From a virus, in IMG/VR virus record IMGVR_UViG_3300009609_000049, positions 1-27,222 of that record: a stretch of DNA of 27,222 nt. The stretch is one strand, 5' to 3'. The position numbers and the translations under genes are program-made. Of this stretch, positions 1-5,901 are shown in pieces. Each line of letters begins with the position of its first letter. The first letter of the stretch is position 1. The notes under the pieces are model-generated. The model was not told the DNA's origin. It did not search any database and worked only from the letters and a program-made list of their open reading frames with translations.

Positions 1-1
1 C

Positions 2-199
2 GCCGAGCGGCAGGCCGAGCGCGGCGCGGCGCTGCTCTTGCGTTTCGCCGATGGCTCGGCGATGGCGATGTTCGCGCCGGCGCTCTCCAGCGACAGCGAA
101 TGGCACGTCATCGAGAGCGGTGACCCACGCATGAGGAAGGTCGAAACCCTGACCGGCAGCCGGCTCTTGGACCACCTGAAAGCGGCGGAATCCGGTTGA
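2..199 (+). CDS. C-terminal end of an unrecognised protein (partial)
   Basis: An open frame enters from the left edge and ends at TGA 197-199, giving the last 65 residues of a protein. The visible part has a beta-rich stretch (ALLLRFADGSAMAMFAP), then charged residues and the ending LLDHLKAAESG. I do not recognise the family and see no integrase catalytic residues in it. It reads towards the att-like segment at 264-338. The codon use matches the rest of the window, so it could belong to the phage or to the host. The call rests on an open frame with a sensible composition. Confidence 0.5.
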   Translation, partial: AERQAERGAALLLRFADGSAMAMFAPALSSDSEWHVIESGDPRMRKVETLTGSRLLDHLKAAESG

Positions 200-215
200 G
201 CGAGGGCAGGGCTTT

Positions 216-232
216 GCACCGCTGTTCCACCG
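216..232 (+). repeat. Left copy of a direct repeat flanking the tRNA-like segment
   Basis: This 17-base segment matches 424-440 at 15 of 17 positions, in the same orientation, on the other side of the tRNA-Pro-like sequence. Short direct repeats around an att core are typical of arm-type sites for tyrosine recombinases, but that role is only inferred here. Confidence 0.4.
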
Positions 233-263
233 GGCTGCGGTAAAATGGTCTAACCTGCTGATA

Positions 264-338
264 CGGAAGGCGAAAATTAGATGGAGCACTACTTTCGGGA
301 GGCAGGGGCCGGAGGTTCAAATCCTCTCACTCCGACCA
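264..338 (+). other. att-site-like tRNA-Pro(CGG) remnant with an intact 3' half
   Basis: The 3' half folds like a tRNA. The anticodon loop is 294-300 with CGG at 296-298. The anticodon stem is 289-293/301-305 with one mismatch. The variable loop is 306-310, the T stem 311-315/323-327 around the loop TTCAAAT, and the acceptor strand 328-334, followed by A and CCA (336-338). The acceptor strand CACTCCG calls for a 5' strand CGGAGTG, typical of tRNA-Pro. The actual 5' region (264-270) matches only partly, and no D stem can be formed. Conservation from the anticodon arm to the CCA end with a lost 5' half is what phages using a tRNA 3' end as att core carry. Attachment-site function is inferred; a decayed tRNA gene is the alternative. 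Confidence 0.6.
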
Positions 339-423
339 ACAAAACCAAAGACTTAGAGCCAAACGCCGGAACCCTTGGGAGCCCTAAAAGGCCCCAAAAC
401 GCCCCCAAAACCCCCACCTCATT

Positions 424-440
424 ACACCGCTGTTACACCG
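424..440 (+). repeat. Right copy of a direct repeat flanking the tRNA-like segment
   Basis: This copy matches 216-232 at 15 of 17 positions. It is also internally repetitive: ACACCGCT occurs at 424-431 and again at 435-442. Just upstream (about 390-417) is a C/A-rich run with repeated CCCCAAAA units. No gene was found between 200 and 465; this repeat pair and the tRNA-like segment are what the stretch holds. Confidence 0.4.
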
Positions 441-465
441 CTCCTCGAGGCCGGGCGGCGTTGCC

Positions 466-774
466 GTGACCGTCGCGATCCCCACCGTCCTCGTCGGCAC
501 ACGCTTTAAGGGGGCCGCCGCGAAGTCTGCGGTTGCCCTGATGCGAGCTGGCGATCCCGTCGAATTGGTGCGCGAGGCCGACAATGCCTTCGACCCGCTG
601 GCCGTGGCCTGCCACTACCGCGGGCTTCACGTCGGCTACATCCCGCGGCAGGCGAACCAAGCGATTGCCGCCCGGCTCGACGCGGGCCTCGAGCTGACCT
701 GCACGGTCCGCGAGCCACCCGTCGTGCACGGCCCGATCATCCGCACCGAACCTAAGCTGACGGTGTCGTGGTGA
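466..774 (+). CDS. HIRAN-domain protein
   Basis: This 102-residue protein is essentially one HIRAN domain. The diagnostic pattern is visible: an N-terminal strand (VLVGTRFKG), then LVREADNAFDPLAVACHYRG and LHVGYIPRQANQAIAARLD. HIRAN domains, as in the HLTF helicase, bind DNA ends, often a 3' single-stranded end. Stand-alone copies occur in phages and may act in replication or repair. The start is GTG 466; no ATG lies upstream in frame, and the protein begins where the domain needs it. It is the first gene of the early operon, and its stop overlaps the next start by four bases (GTGA, 771-774). The family call is firm; the cellular role is inferred. Confidence 0.85.
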   Translation: MTVAIPTVLVGTRFKGAAAKSAVALMRAGDPVELVREADNAFDPLAVACHYRGLHVGYIPRQANQAIAARLDAGLELTCTVREPPVVHGPIIRTEPKLTVSW

Positions 775-914
775 GCCCGCTGCACTTCGACCGACTGCGC
801 CTGTCGATCACGCCGCCGCCCCCGTCGCGGGGCCGCAAGGCGCTCATCGTGGCTTTGCTGGCCGCGATGGTAATCGCGGCTTGCGTCTTGGACTATTGGG
901 GAGGCGTGCCATGA
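771..914 (+). CDS. Small single-span membrane protein (47 aa)
   Basis: GTG 771 to TGA 912-914 encodes 47 residues. A basic, proline-rich N-terminus (RLRLSITPPPPSRGRK) is followed by one hydrophobic segment (ALIVALLAAMVIAACVLDYW, about residues 24-43). That pattern predicts an inner-membrane protein with its N-terminus in the cytoplasm. Its start overlaps the HIRAN stop as GTGA and its stop overlaps the next start as ATGA (911-914). This is the same 4-base junction used throughout the operon and is the main evidence that it is a real gene. Function is unknown; small early membrane proteins in prophages sometimes act in superinfection exclusion, but nothing in the sequence shows this. Confidence 0.65.
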   Translation: MSPLHFDRLRLSITPPPPSRGRKALIVALLAAMVIAACVLDYWGGVP

Positions 915-1276
915 CCTATCGCTTCACGATATTCCATCCCGACGGCACCACCGAATGGGGCAGCGTCGACTGGCCCACCGACCCTAGCATCGAAGCCATC
1001 GGCCAACTGGTGCGGCCGCTCGTCGGCGGGGCGATCGAGCATGTGCGGATTCTCGATCCCGCCAAAATCGGCGCCGAGCAGGTCAGCCGCGCCGACTACC
1101 GCGATATGTTCGTGGACGAGATGGGGCTGTGGCGCGACCCGCCGGCCGAGCGCAACGACACGGCGACGATCCTCTACCGCGCCAACTGGCTGCGGGTTCA
1201 CCCCAACGACGACCCGGAGGATCTGCCGATCATTGCCGGCGCCGCCGTCGTGTTCGACCGGGTGATCTGGCGATGA
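911..1276 (+). CDS. DUF3846-like early phage protein
   Basis: This is a 121-residue protein. The C-terminal half (YRDMFVDEMGLWRDPPAERN, then ATILYR and IIAGAAVVFDRVIW) resembles DUF3846: a -VDE-G- turn, a short loop, an N-A-T-like helix and a final strand reporting an added value. That family occurs in phages and plasmids and has no established function. I chose ATG 911 because GGGAGG (899-904) sits at ideal distance upstream and the ATGA overlap with the preceding stop fits the operon. An in-frame TTG at 881 would add ten residues but has no ribosome site. The family assignment comes from pattern recognition only. Confidence 0.7.
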   Translation: MTYRFTIFHPDGTTEWGSVDWPTDPSIEAIGQLVRPLVGGAIEHVRILDPAKIGAEQVSRADYRDMFVDEMGLWRDPPAERNDTATILYRANWLRVHPNDDPEDLPIIAGAAVVFDRVIWR

Positions 1277-1602
1277 AGTGCCAGGATTGCCAAGGCACCG
1301 GCTGGCGAGCGGCAGCGGCCGGGGTGGGCGTAACGAACTTCGGCCCCTGCCAGATGTGTGGCGGCAGCGGGATCGCGTCGTGCTGCGAGGGAGCGGTGGG
1401 TTGCGCCGCCGACATACCGGGCAACGACGCGGTGGTGCTGCATCTGACTCCGGAGCGCCGGCTGCTGGTGCGGCAGGAATTGTATCACGCGGTGCACACC
1501 CTGGAGGCGCAGGCCAGGACGGCGAGCCCTCGCGGTAATCGGCAACGGGCGCTGTGGCGTCGCGCCGAGCATCTGCGCGCCGTGGCGGAGGAGCTCGCAT
1601 GA
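1273..1602 (+). CDS. Small protein with two DnaJ-type zinc motifs
   Basis: This is a 109-residue protein. The N-terminus has CQDCQGTG (residues 3-10) and CQMCGGSG (residues 26-33), two exact CxxCxGxG units of the kind that bind zinc in the DnaJ cysteine-rich domain. C3, C6, C26 and C29 could make one four-cysteine site. Two further cysteines follow at about 37-38 (SCCEG). The rest is helical (RLLVRQELYHAVHTLEAQ; AEHLRAVAEELA). There is no J domain, so it is not a chaperone homologue but a small zinc-ribbon protein. Start ATG 1273 overlaps the previous stop as ATGA, as does its own end with the next gene. A nucleic-acid or protein-binding role is plausible but not shown. Confidence 0.75.
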   Translation: MKCQDCQGTGWRAAAAGVGVTNFGPCQMCGGSGIASCCEGAVGCAADIPGNDAVVLHLTPERRLLVRQELYHAVHTLEAQARTASPRGNRQRALWRRAEHLRAVAEELA

Positions 1603-1805
1603 TCCACCAGGCCGAGCGGCTGCTCGAGCGCGCCCTGCGGCACGACCGCTGGGGCTGCAGCGCGCAAGATTACGCGGACCAGGCGATCCCGCTGCTGCGC
1701 GCCGCCGGTATGCACGAGCTCGCCGACCGGCTCGAGGACGATCCGTGGGGCGATGACACGGCGCTGATCCTGTCGCAGCTGCGGATGATGCGGTCGCCGC
1801 GATGA
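1599..1805 (+). CDS. Hypothetical small early protein (68 aa)
   Basis: This is a 68-residue, mostly helical, mildly acidic protein beginning MIHQAERLLERALRH and ending LSQLRMMRSPR. There are no membrane segments, cysteine clusters or catalytic motifs that I can name. ATG 1599 was chosen over an in-frame upstream start because it gives the 4-base ATGA overlap with the preceding stop, and the next gene begins with the same overlap at 1802. It is expressed with the early operon by position. The family is unrecognised. Confidence 0.7.
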   Translation: MIHQAERLLERALRHDRWGCSAQDYADQAIPLLRAAGMHELADRLEDDPWGDDTALILSQLRMMRSPR

Positions 1806-2215
1806 TCGCCTGGCATTTCGTGCTGCGGGTGACGCGCTACGGTCCATTAGTCCCCGCCCGCCTCTGGTGGTGCGACCACGACCCGGCCGACCCCGACAAC
1901 AAGCTCGACCGCGGCCGGCTGTCGCTCTACCCGCGCGCCGACATCGCCGGCCTCGAGGTCGACCCCGAGCGGCTGGCCGACCGACTCTGGAGCCTCACCG
2001 ACCCGCGCCCGGCGCAGGCGCCGTCGCACTGGCGCTACGCGAAACAAATCAGCGAGGCCGAGTACCGCTGGCGGCTCGACAGCTTGCGCTGGGCCGAGCA
2101 GCACCGCCCCGACGACCCGGTGCTACGGCCGCGCCGGCCGGTAGCCGCCGCCGATGTGCCGGTGCCGAATTTCAGCCGGGAGGAGGCGCTGTTGAGATCG
2201 AGGCTAAACCCCTAA
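1802..2215 (+). CDS. Hypothetical early phage protein (137 aa)
   Basis: This is a 137-residue protein rich in Trp, Arg, Asp and Pro. The N-terminal part (WHFVLRVTRYGPLVPARLWW, then RGRLSLYPRADIAGLEV) looks like a compact beta sheet. The rest is helical (SEAEYRWRLDSLRWAEQH) with a basic-proline tail. It reads like a protein bearing the recurring phrase of small rhizobial phage early genes, but I cannot assign a family. It starts with the ATGA overlap at 1802 and ends 13 bases before the next gene, which has its own strong ribosome site. Confidence 0.7.
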   Translation: MIAWHFVLRVTRYGPLVPARLWWCDHDPADPDNKLDRGRLSLYPRADIAGLEVDPERLADRLWSLTDPRPAQAPSHWRYAKQISEAEYRWRLDSLRWAEQHRPDDPVLRPRRPVAAADVPVPNFSREEALLRSRLNP

Positions 2216-2228
2216 CAGGAGAAGGCAG

Positions 2229-2810
2229 ATGGCCGGTCAATTTTTGTCACCAATTCCGTTTTTGTACCAAGGCGAGCACCTCGTCCGCATCGTCATCGGT
2301 CCTGACCGCGAACCCTGGTTCGTAGCCGGTGATCTGTGCCGCATTCTCAACATAAAGCACGTCCCAAACGCGGTTGAGCGGCTCGATAAGGACGAAAAGT
2401 CGATAGCTGATGTCGTTTCAAACGACAGCAGAGGGCAACGCCGGGGTGTTTGGATCGTCTCCGAAGCAGGTTTTTTCACCCTGTCGCTGAGTTCCCGAAA
2501 GCCTGAAGCGATCACTTTCCGCCGTTGGGTGACCCACGAAGTGCTGCCGTCGATCCGCCGCACCGGGGGATATCAGCTATCCAGCGAACGCGCGGATAAA
2601 GCGTGGACTGACCGGCTGACCGCGGTGCGCCTGAGCGTTGCCGAACTGCGGCGCTCGTATGGGCCACGCAAAGCCGCCCTGCTCGGCGCTGATTTGTGGC
2701 GGAAGGTAGACGTAATCGTCGACGACCCATTGCCGCCGCAGCGCAAACTCGATCTCGACAACAGCGATGAGTCGAATGTTATCGATATGCGCCCCGACGA
2801 AGCCGGCTGA
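2229..2810 (+). CDS. Bro-N domain protein, probable phage antirepressor
   Basis: This is a 193-residue protein. Residues about 15-115 are a Bro-N (BRO family N-terminal) domain. Visible hallmarks are PWFVAGDLCRILNIKHVPNA, the LDKDEKS turn, WIVSEAGFFTLSLSSRKPEA and FRRWVTHEVLPSIRRTGGY. Bro-N domains bind DNA and are typical of phage antirepressors that relieve CI-type repression. The C-terminal 75 residues are helical and charged (SERADKAWTDRLTAVRLSVA) and do not match the usual ANT or KilA-C partner that I could name. ATG 2229 has a strong ribosome site, AGGAGAAGG (2217-2225). Its repressor partner is not in the window. Confidence 0.88.
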   Translation: MAGQFLSPIPFLYQGEHLVRIVIGPDREPWFVAGDLCRILNIKHVPNAVERLDKDEKSIADVVSNDSRGQRRGVWIVSEAGFFTLSLSSRKPEAITFRRWVTHEVLPSIRRTGGYQLSSERADKAWTDRLTAVRLSVAELRRSYGPRKAALLGADLWRKVDVIVDDPLPPQRKLDLDNSDESNVIDMRPDEAG

Positions 2811-2815
2811 TCGAA

Positions 2816-3754
2816 ATGACAAGCCAATTGCTCGCGGAAGCCGCGGCGCTGCCCGACCTCAACGAATACGCCGGCATGTCGGCGGTCGACATCGCGCACG
2901 CGGTGATCCACTGGCCCGAGGGGTCGGAGGATCAGATCAGAGCGATCAGCGCGTTGCGTGCATTGGTTCCCGATCGGCATCACAACCGCCCTCCGTTGAA
3001 GGAGGCGCTCGAGGAGGAGCTGGCGCCGCGCCGAGCCCGCGCCGACCAGCTAATCGGGGCTGCCGAAACCAGCGCCCTGATCCGCGGCGATGAAACCTCG
3101 GCGGCGAAGATGATCGACCTGGTGCGCCAGATGAAGGAGCTGCACGACGAACTCAACAAGGACCGCCTGGCGCGGACCCTGCCCTATCGCGATGCCGTCA
3201 AGCTGATCAACGACAATTTCGAGGCGGTGAAGCTGCGCCTCGCGCTGGCGATCGGCGGCACCAGCGGCCGGGACGGCTGCGTCGGCCAGCTGACCAAATG
3301 GGATGACGACAAGAAGGCCGCGGTCGAGGCCGAGCGCCGTCGCTTGGCCGAGGAAGCCCGCCAGCGCGAGGCGGAAGCCGAAGCCGCCCGCGCCGCCGCC
3401 GAGACGAAGGCGAAGGCGGGCAAGACCGACGTCGCGGCCGAGCTCGAGGCGGTACGCGCCCGGGATGACGCCGAGCGGCTGCAGCGCCGGGCCGACGCGA
3501 TCCGCCACGAGCCGACCCGATCGCAGCTGGGGCAGACGACGCGCCGCCGGCAGATCCGGTTTCAGGTCGAGGATTTCACAAAGCGCCTGCGCGGCATCCT
3601 GAAGTCGCCTCGCCGCTCGCAGATCGAGAAGCTGGTCGACGCCATCACCGAGCACGAGCTGCGCGATCTGGGCGTCGCCGCCGTCGAGCGTGGCGTCGAC
3701 ATGCCCGGAGTGCGCGTCTGGGTCGAGGAGGGGGGAGTCAGTGTCCGACGATAA
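2816..3754 (+). CDS. Coiled-coil early phage protein next to recT
   Basis: This is a 312-residue protein. The N-terminal ~80 residues are mixed and acidic. Residues about 80-170 are helical (SAAKMIDLVRQMKELHDELN; YRDAVKLINDNFEAVKLRLA). Residues about 165-225 form a highly charged coiled coil rich in Ala, Glu and Arg (AAVEAERRRLAEEARQREAE). The C-terminus is a mixed domain ending VRVWVEEGGVSVRR. Helical proteins of this type often precede recombination genes in phage early operons, some as nuclease inhibitors or host-interaction factors, but I cannot name this family. The gene follows the Bro-N gene by five bases and ends inside the ribosome-site and start region of the small frameshifted gene at 3741. 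No catalytic motif was seen. Confidence 0.75.
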   Translation: MTSQLLAEAAALPDLNEYAGMSAVDIAHAVIHWPEGSEDQIRAISALRALVPDRHHNRPPLKEALEEELAPRRARADQLIGAAETSALIRGDETSAAKMIDLVRQMKELHDELNKDRLARTLPYRDAVKLINDNFEAVKLRLALAIGGTSGRDGCVGQLTKWDDDKKAAVEAERRRLAEEARQREAEAEAARAAAETKAKAGKTDVAAELEAVRARDDAERLQRRADAIRHEPTRSQLGQTTRRRQIRFQVEDFTKRLRGILKSPRRSQIEKLVDAITEHELRDLGVAAVERGVDMPGVRVWVEEGGVSVRR

Positions 3755-3897
3755 TTTCCCGCTGGTGCTGTTCTTTCCCACCGAGGATCAGCGGGAACTG
3801 TTCATCATCGGGCCACGAGACGGATCGCCTACTCCTCGAGATGGCCCTTCGTCTGGAGCGCGAAGCCAACGAAATCGAGGCAAAGGGAGCAAAGTGA
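3741..3897 (+). pseudogene. Small gene apparently broken by a frameshift before recT
   Basis: GTG 3741 follows a strong ribosome site (GGAGGGGGGAG, about 3727-3737) and begins a natural-looking peptide (NFPLVLFFPTEDQRELFIIG). In that frame the sequence then turns into low-complexity residues and runs on without a stop into recT. In the +1 frame, from about 3830, a convincing helical tail appears (LLLEMALRLEREANEIEAKG). It ends at TGA 3895-3897, overlapping the recT ATG by one base, the coupling expected of a neighbouring gene. The simplest reading is a ~55-residue gene with a one-base shift between about 3822 and 3840. Alternatives are a programmed +1 frameshift, a sequencing error, or a true 52-residue N-terminal extension of RecT. 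Confidence 0.5.
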
Positions 3898-5465
3898 TGG
3901 CGCAGCAGCAGCCGTCGGCGCCACAACCGGCGCCGCGGCAGAACCTGGCGGAAGTCTTCTACAGCGACCTCGACGCCTACACGCCGAACCTGCAGGACGC
4001 ACTGCCGGCCGACATCCCGGTCGAGCGGTTCAAGCGGGTGCTTGTGACCGCCGTCTCGACCAACCCGGAATTGCTCTACGCCGACCGCCGCAGCCTGTTC
4101 AATGCGGCGATGCGGTGCGCCGTCGACGGGTTGATCCCCGATGGGCGGCAGGCGGCGCTGGTCGTGTTCCGCACCGACGTGAAGACACGCGACCCGCAGA
4201 CCGGCATCGACCACGTCCGCAAAATGGACGTAGCTCAATATCTACCGATGGTCGCCGGCCTGCGCGAGCGCATGCGCAAGTCGGGCGAGGTTGCCAGCGC
4301 GGTCGCCGAGGCGGTCTTCGAGAAGGATCACTTCCGTTATCGACTTGGCGACGACGCGATCATCGAGCACGAGCCGCCACCGCTCGGCGTCAGCCGCGGC
4401 GCGGTGATCGGTGCCTATGCGATCATCCGCCTGCGAAATGGCGAAGTGATCCGAGACGTGCTCGACCGCTCGATGATCGAAGCGGCGCGTAATGTCAGCC
4501 GAGCCAAGAACAGCCCGATGTGGACAAATTTCTACTGGGAGGGCGCAAAAAAAACCGCCCTCAGAAGGGCGGCGAAGCAGGCGCCGTTTTCGAGCGAACT
4601 GCGCCGGGTGCTGGATCGTGACGACGAGCCACCGGAGATCGGTCCCGATCTCGGCCCCGGCCTGGCGGCGCGCCAACCGGAGCCGCAGCGCGAGCATTAT
4701 CATATCGGCAACCATGCTCCGCCGACCGGCCCCGAGTTCGCGGTGGTCGATCTCGAGGGCGTCGAGAACATCTATGCCAGCCCCGGCGCCGCCGCCGAGG
4801 CGCTGCGGCTGTGCCTCGACGAAGCGGCCCGGCTCGGTCGCGAGCGGCTCGAGGGATGGTGGGAAAGCAACGACGGCGCGATCGAGTTCCTGGACGCCGC
4901 CGGGTACGGCCATATCACCGTCGAGCTCACCAACGACTATGAGGACAGACTTCGATTTTCGAAACCTGCTGACCGACATCAGCAGGGCGCCCCCGATCCG
5001 GCAGCGCGACCTGCACCAGCCCGCGTCGAGCCGAATCAGGGTGCATCTGGGGTGCCGCGCAGAGCGCGCCAGACGCAGCGGAGCGAGGAGCCGGCCCGCG
5101 AACCACCGGTAGAGGAACAGGCGCCCCACGCGCCACCAGCGGGCGACAGCGACCCGTTTGGTTTGGCGGAGGTCGACCACCGCATGCCGCCGACCGATGA
5201 GCCGCCGCCGGCGGAGCCCGCCGTGAATGTCGCGCTTGAGATCGTCGTGCCGCTGAAATCCGGCAAGCGGGATTACCGCACCTGGGCGCTGGCATTGCTC
5301 GGGCCCAAGGTGCGGCGCTGCGGCAGCTCGAACGAGCTCGCCGAACTGCTCGGCGCCAACGAGCAGGCCCTGGAGCAGGCCCGAGCGCCCGGCTCGATGA
5401 CGGCCGCCGATCGCGAGGAGCTGGAGCGGATTATCGCCGAGCAGTGGAAACGGCTGCCGGCGTGA
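3897..5465 (+). CDS. recT: RecT-family single-strand annealing protein with long C-terminal extension
   Basis: This is a 522-residue protein. Residues about 20-230 match the RecT family of phage annealing proteins, which coat single-stranded DNA and pair complementary strands during recombination. Visible landmarks are SLFNAAMRCAVDGLIPDGRQ, VAQYLPMVAGLRERMRKSGE, GAVIGAYAIIRLRNGE and WTNFYWEGAKKTALRRAAKQ. RecT proteins are usually about 270-330 residues. Here a further ~280 residues follow: an acidic/proline linker, a small domain (FAVVDLEGVENIYASPGAAA) and a helical end (ELERIIAEQWKRLPA). ATG 3897 was chosen because GGGAG (3885-3889) precedes it and it overlaps the upstream stop. The frame stays open to GTG 3741, a possible extended start. 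No YqaJ or RecE-type exonuclease partner is present. Confidence 0.9.
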   Translation: MAQQQPSAPQPAPRQNLAEVFYSDLDAYTPNLQDALPADIPVERFKRVLVTAVSTNPELLYADRRSLFNAAMRCAVDGLIPDGRQAALVVFRTDVKTRDPQTGIDHVRKMDVAQYLPMVAGLRERMRKSGEVASAVAEAVFEKDHFRYRLGDDAIIEHEPPPLGVSRGAVIGAYAIIRLRNGEVIRDVLDRSMIEAARNVSRAKNSPMWTNFYWEGAKKTALRRAAKQAPFSSELRRVLDRDDEPPEIGPDLGPGLAARQPEPQREHYHIGNHAPPTGPEFAVVDLEGVENIYASPGAAAEALRLCLDEAARLGRERLEGWWESNDGAIEFLDAAGYGHITVELTNDYEDRLRFSKPADRHQQGAPDPAARPAPARVEPNQGASGVPRRARQTQRSEEPAREPPVEEQAPHAPPAGDSDPFGLAEVDHRMPPTDEPPPAEPAVNVALEIVVPLKSGKRDYRTWALALLGPKVRRCGSSNELAELLGANEQALEQARAPGSMTAADREELERIIAEQWKRLPA

Positions 5466-5504
5466 AGTGACGCCGTGTGCTATACACTCATCCGGCGGCG
5501 GATA

Positions 5505-5520
5505 GGGAGGAGGGCCTCCC
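5505..5520. terminator. Hairpin between converging early and late operons
   Basis: A perfect 6-base-pair stem GGGAGG/CCTCCC with loop AGGG lies in the 84-base gap between the recT stop and the end of the last late gene. Its place between converging transcripts suggests a bidirectional terminator. No T tract follows on either strand, so intrinsic termination is uncertain. Nothing else was seen in 5466-5549. Confidence 0.3.
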
Positions 5521-5549
5521 GAAAGGCGGCAGCAAACCGGCTTCCGCCG

Positions 5550-5705
5550 TCACGGTATCCAGCCCAGCAGCAGCGCGACCAGCGCCATCAGGACGAGCGC
5601 GCCGCGCAGATCGAGAGACGGGATCAGCATGTCGACGATCGCGGCGGCGCCAAGCACTATGGCGAGCGTCAGGAACCCGTATTGCCGCAGTCGGCGCCAA
5701 TCCAC
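5550..5705 (-). CDS. Small two-span membrane protein (51 aa)
   Basis: Reading the - strand from GTG 5705 to TGA 5550-5552 gives 51 residues beginning MDWRRLRQYG. Two hydrophobic segments follow (FLTLAIVLGAAAIVDMLI and LVLMALVALLLGWIP), separated by a short polar turn (PSLDLRG). The start lies one base beyond the stop of the upstream membrane protein gene, so the two are translationally linked. The even hydrophobicity and basic N-terminus support a real gene; the other frames here encode unnatural Arg/Ala-rich strings. Being the last gene of the late operon and a small two-span protein, it could be a holin or holin-like partner, but no endolysin is visible and this is inference. Confidence 0.6.
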   Translation of the reverse strand: MDWRRLRQYGFLTLAIVLGAAAIVDMLIPSLDLRGALVLMALVALLLGWIP

Positions 5706-5706
5706 A

Positions 5707-5901
5707 TCACCGCAACGTCATCGGCGCCATGCCCGCAACCGCGAGCAGCGCCCAGATCAAGATGATGACGACGATAACCACAAGCACGACTTGAGCCAGC
5801 CGGTCGATCGGCGGCGGCAGCGGGATCAGCGCGTGGACGACGTACCAGATAACACCGACCACGAGCAGCAGCACGAGCACGGTAATCAACAAGCTGATCA
5901 T
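5707..5901 (-). CDS. Small two-span membrane protein (Thivi_2564-like)
   Basis: This is a 64-residue protein, almost all hydrophobic. Segment one (LLITVLVLLLVVGVIWYVVH) and segment two (VVLVVIVVIILIWALLAVAG) flank a short loop containing LIPLPPPIDR. The pattern resembles the Thivi_2564-type small membrane proteins found in phage and bacterial genomes, whose function is not established. Its ATG (5899-5901) overlaps the stop of the tail tip gene as ATGA, so it is part of the late operon. A holin-like role is possible from size, topology and position but is unproven. Confidence 0.75.
   Translation of the reverse strand: MISLLITVLVLLLVVGVIWYVVHALIPLPPPIDRLAQVVLVVIVVIILIWALLAVAGMAPMTLR

Noticed and set aside
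42-202. Collagen-like Gly-X-Y pattern considered in other ORFs
   Set aside because: Only the gene at 20064-20711 has a strict uninterrupted Gly-X-Y register; other Gly-rich stretches are shadows or linkers.
281-469. + strand ORF of 62 residues reading out of the tRNA-like segment
   Set aside because: It reads through tRNA T-arm sequence (GGSNPLTPTN is a familiar tRNA read-through), then a C/A-rich run, with no ribosome site.
893-1600. - strand ORF of 235 residues
   Set aside because: An Arg/Pro/Ala-rich shadow lying opposite two well-supported + strand genes with overlap junctions.
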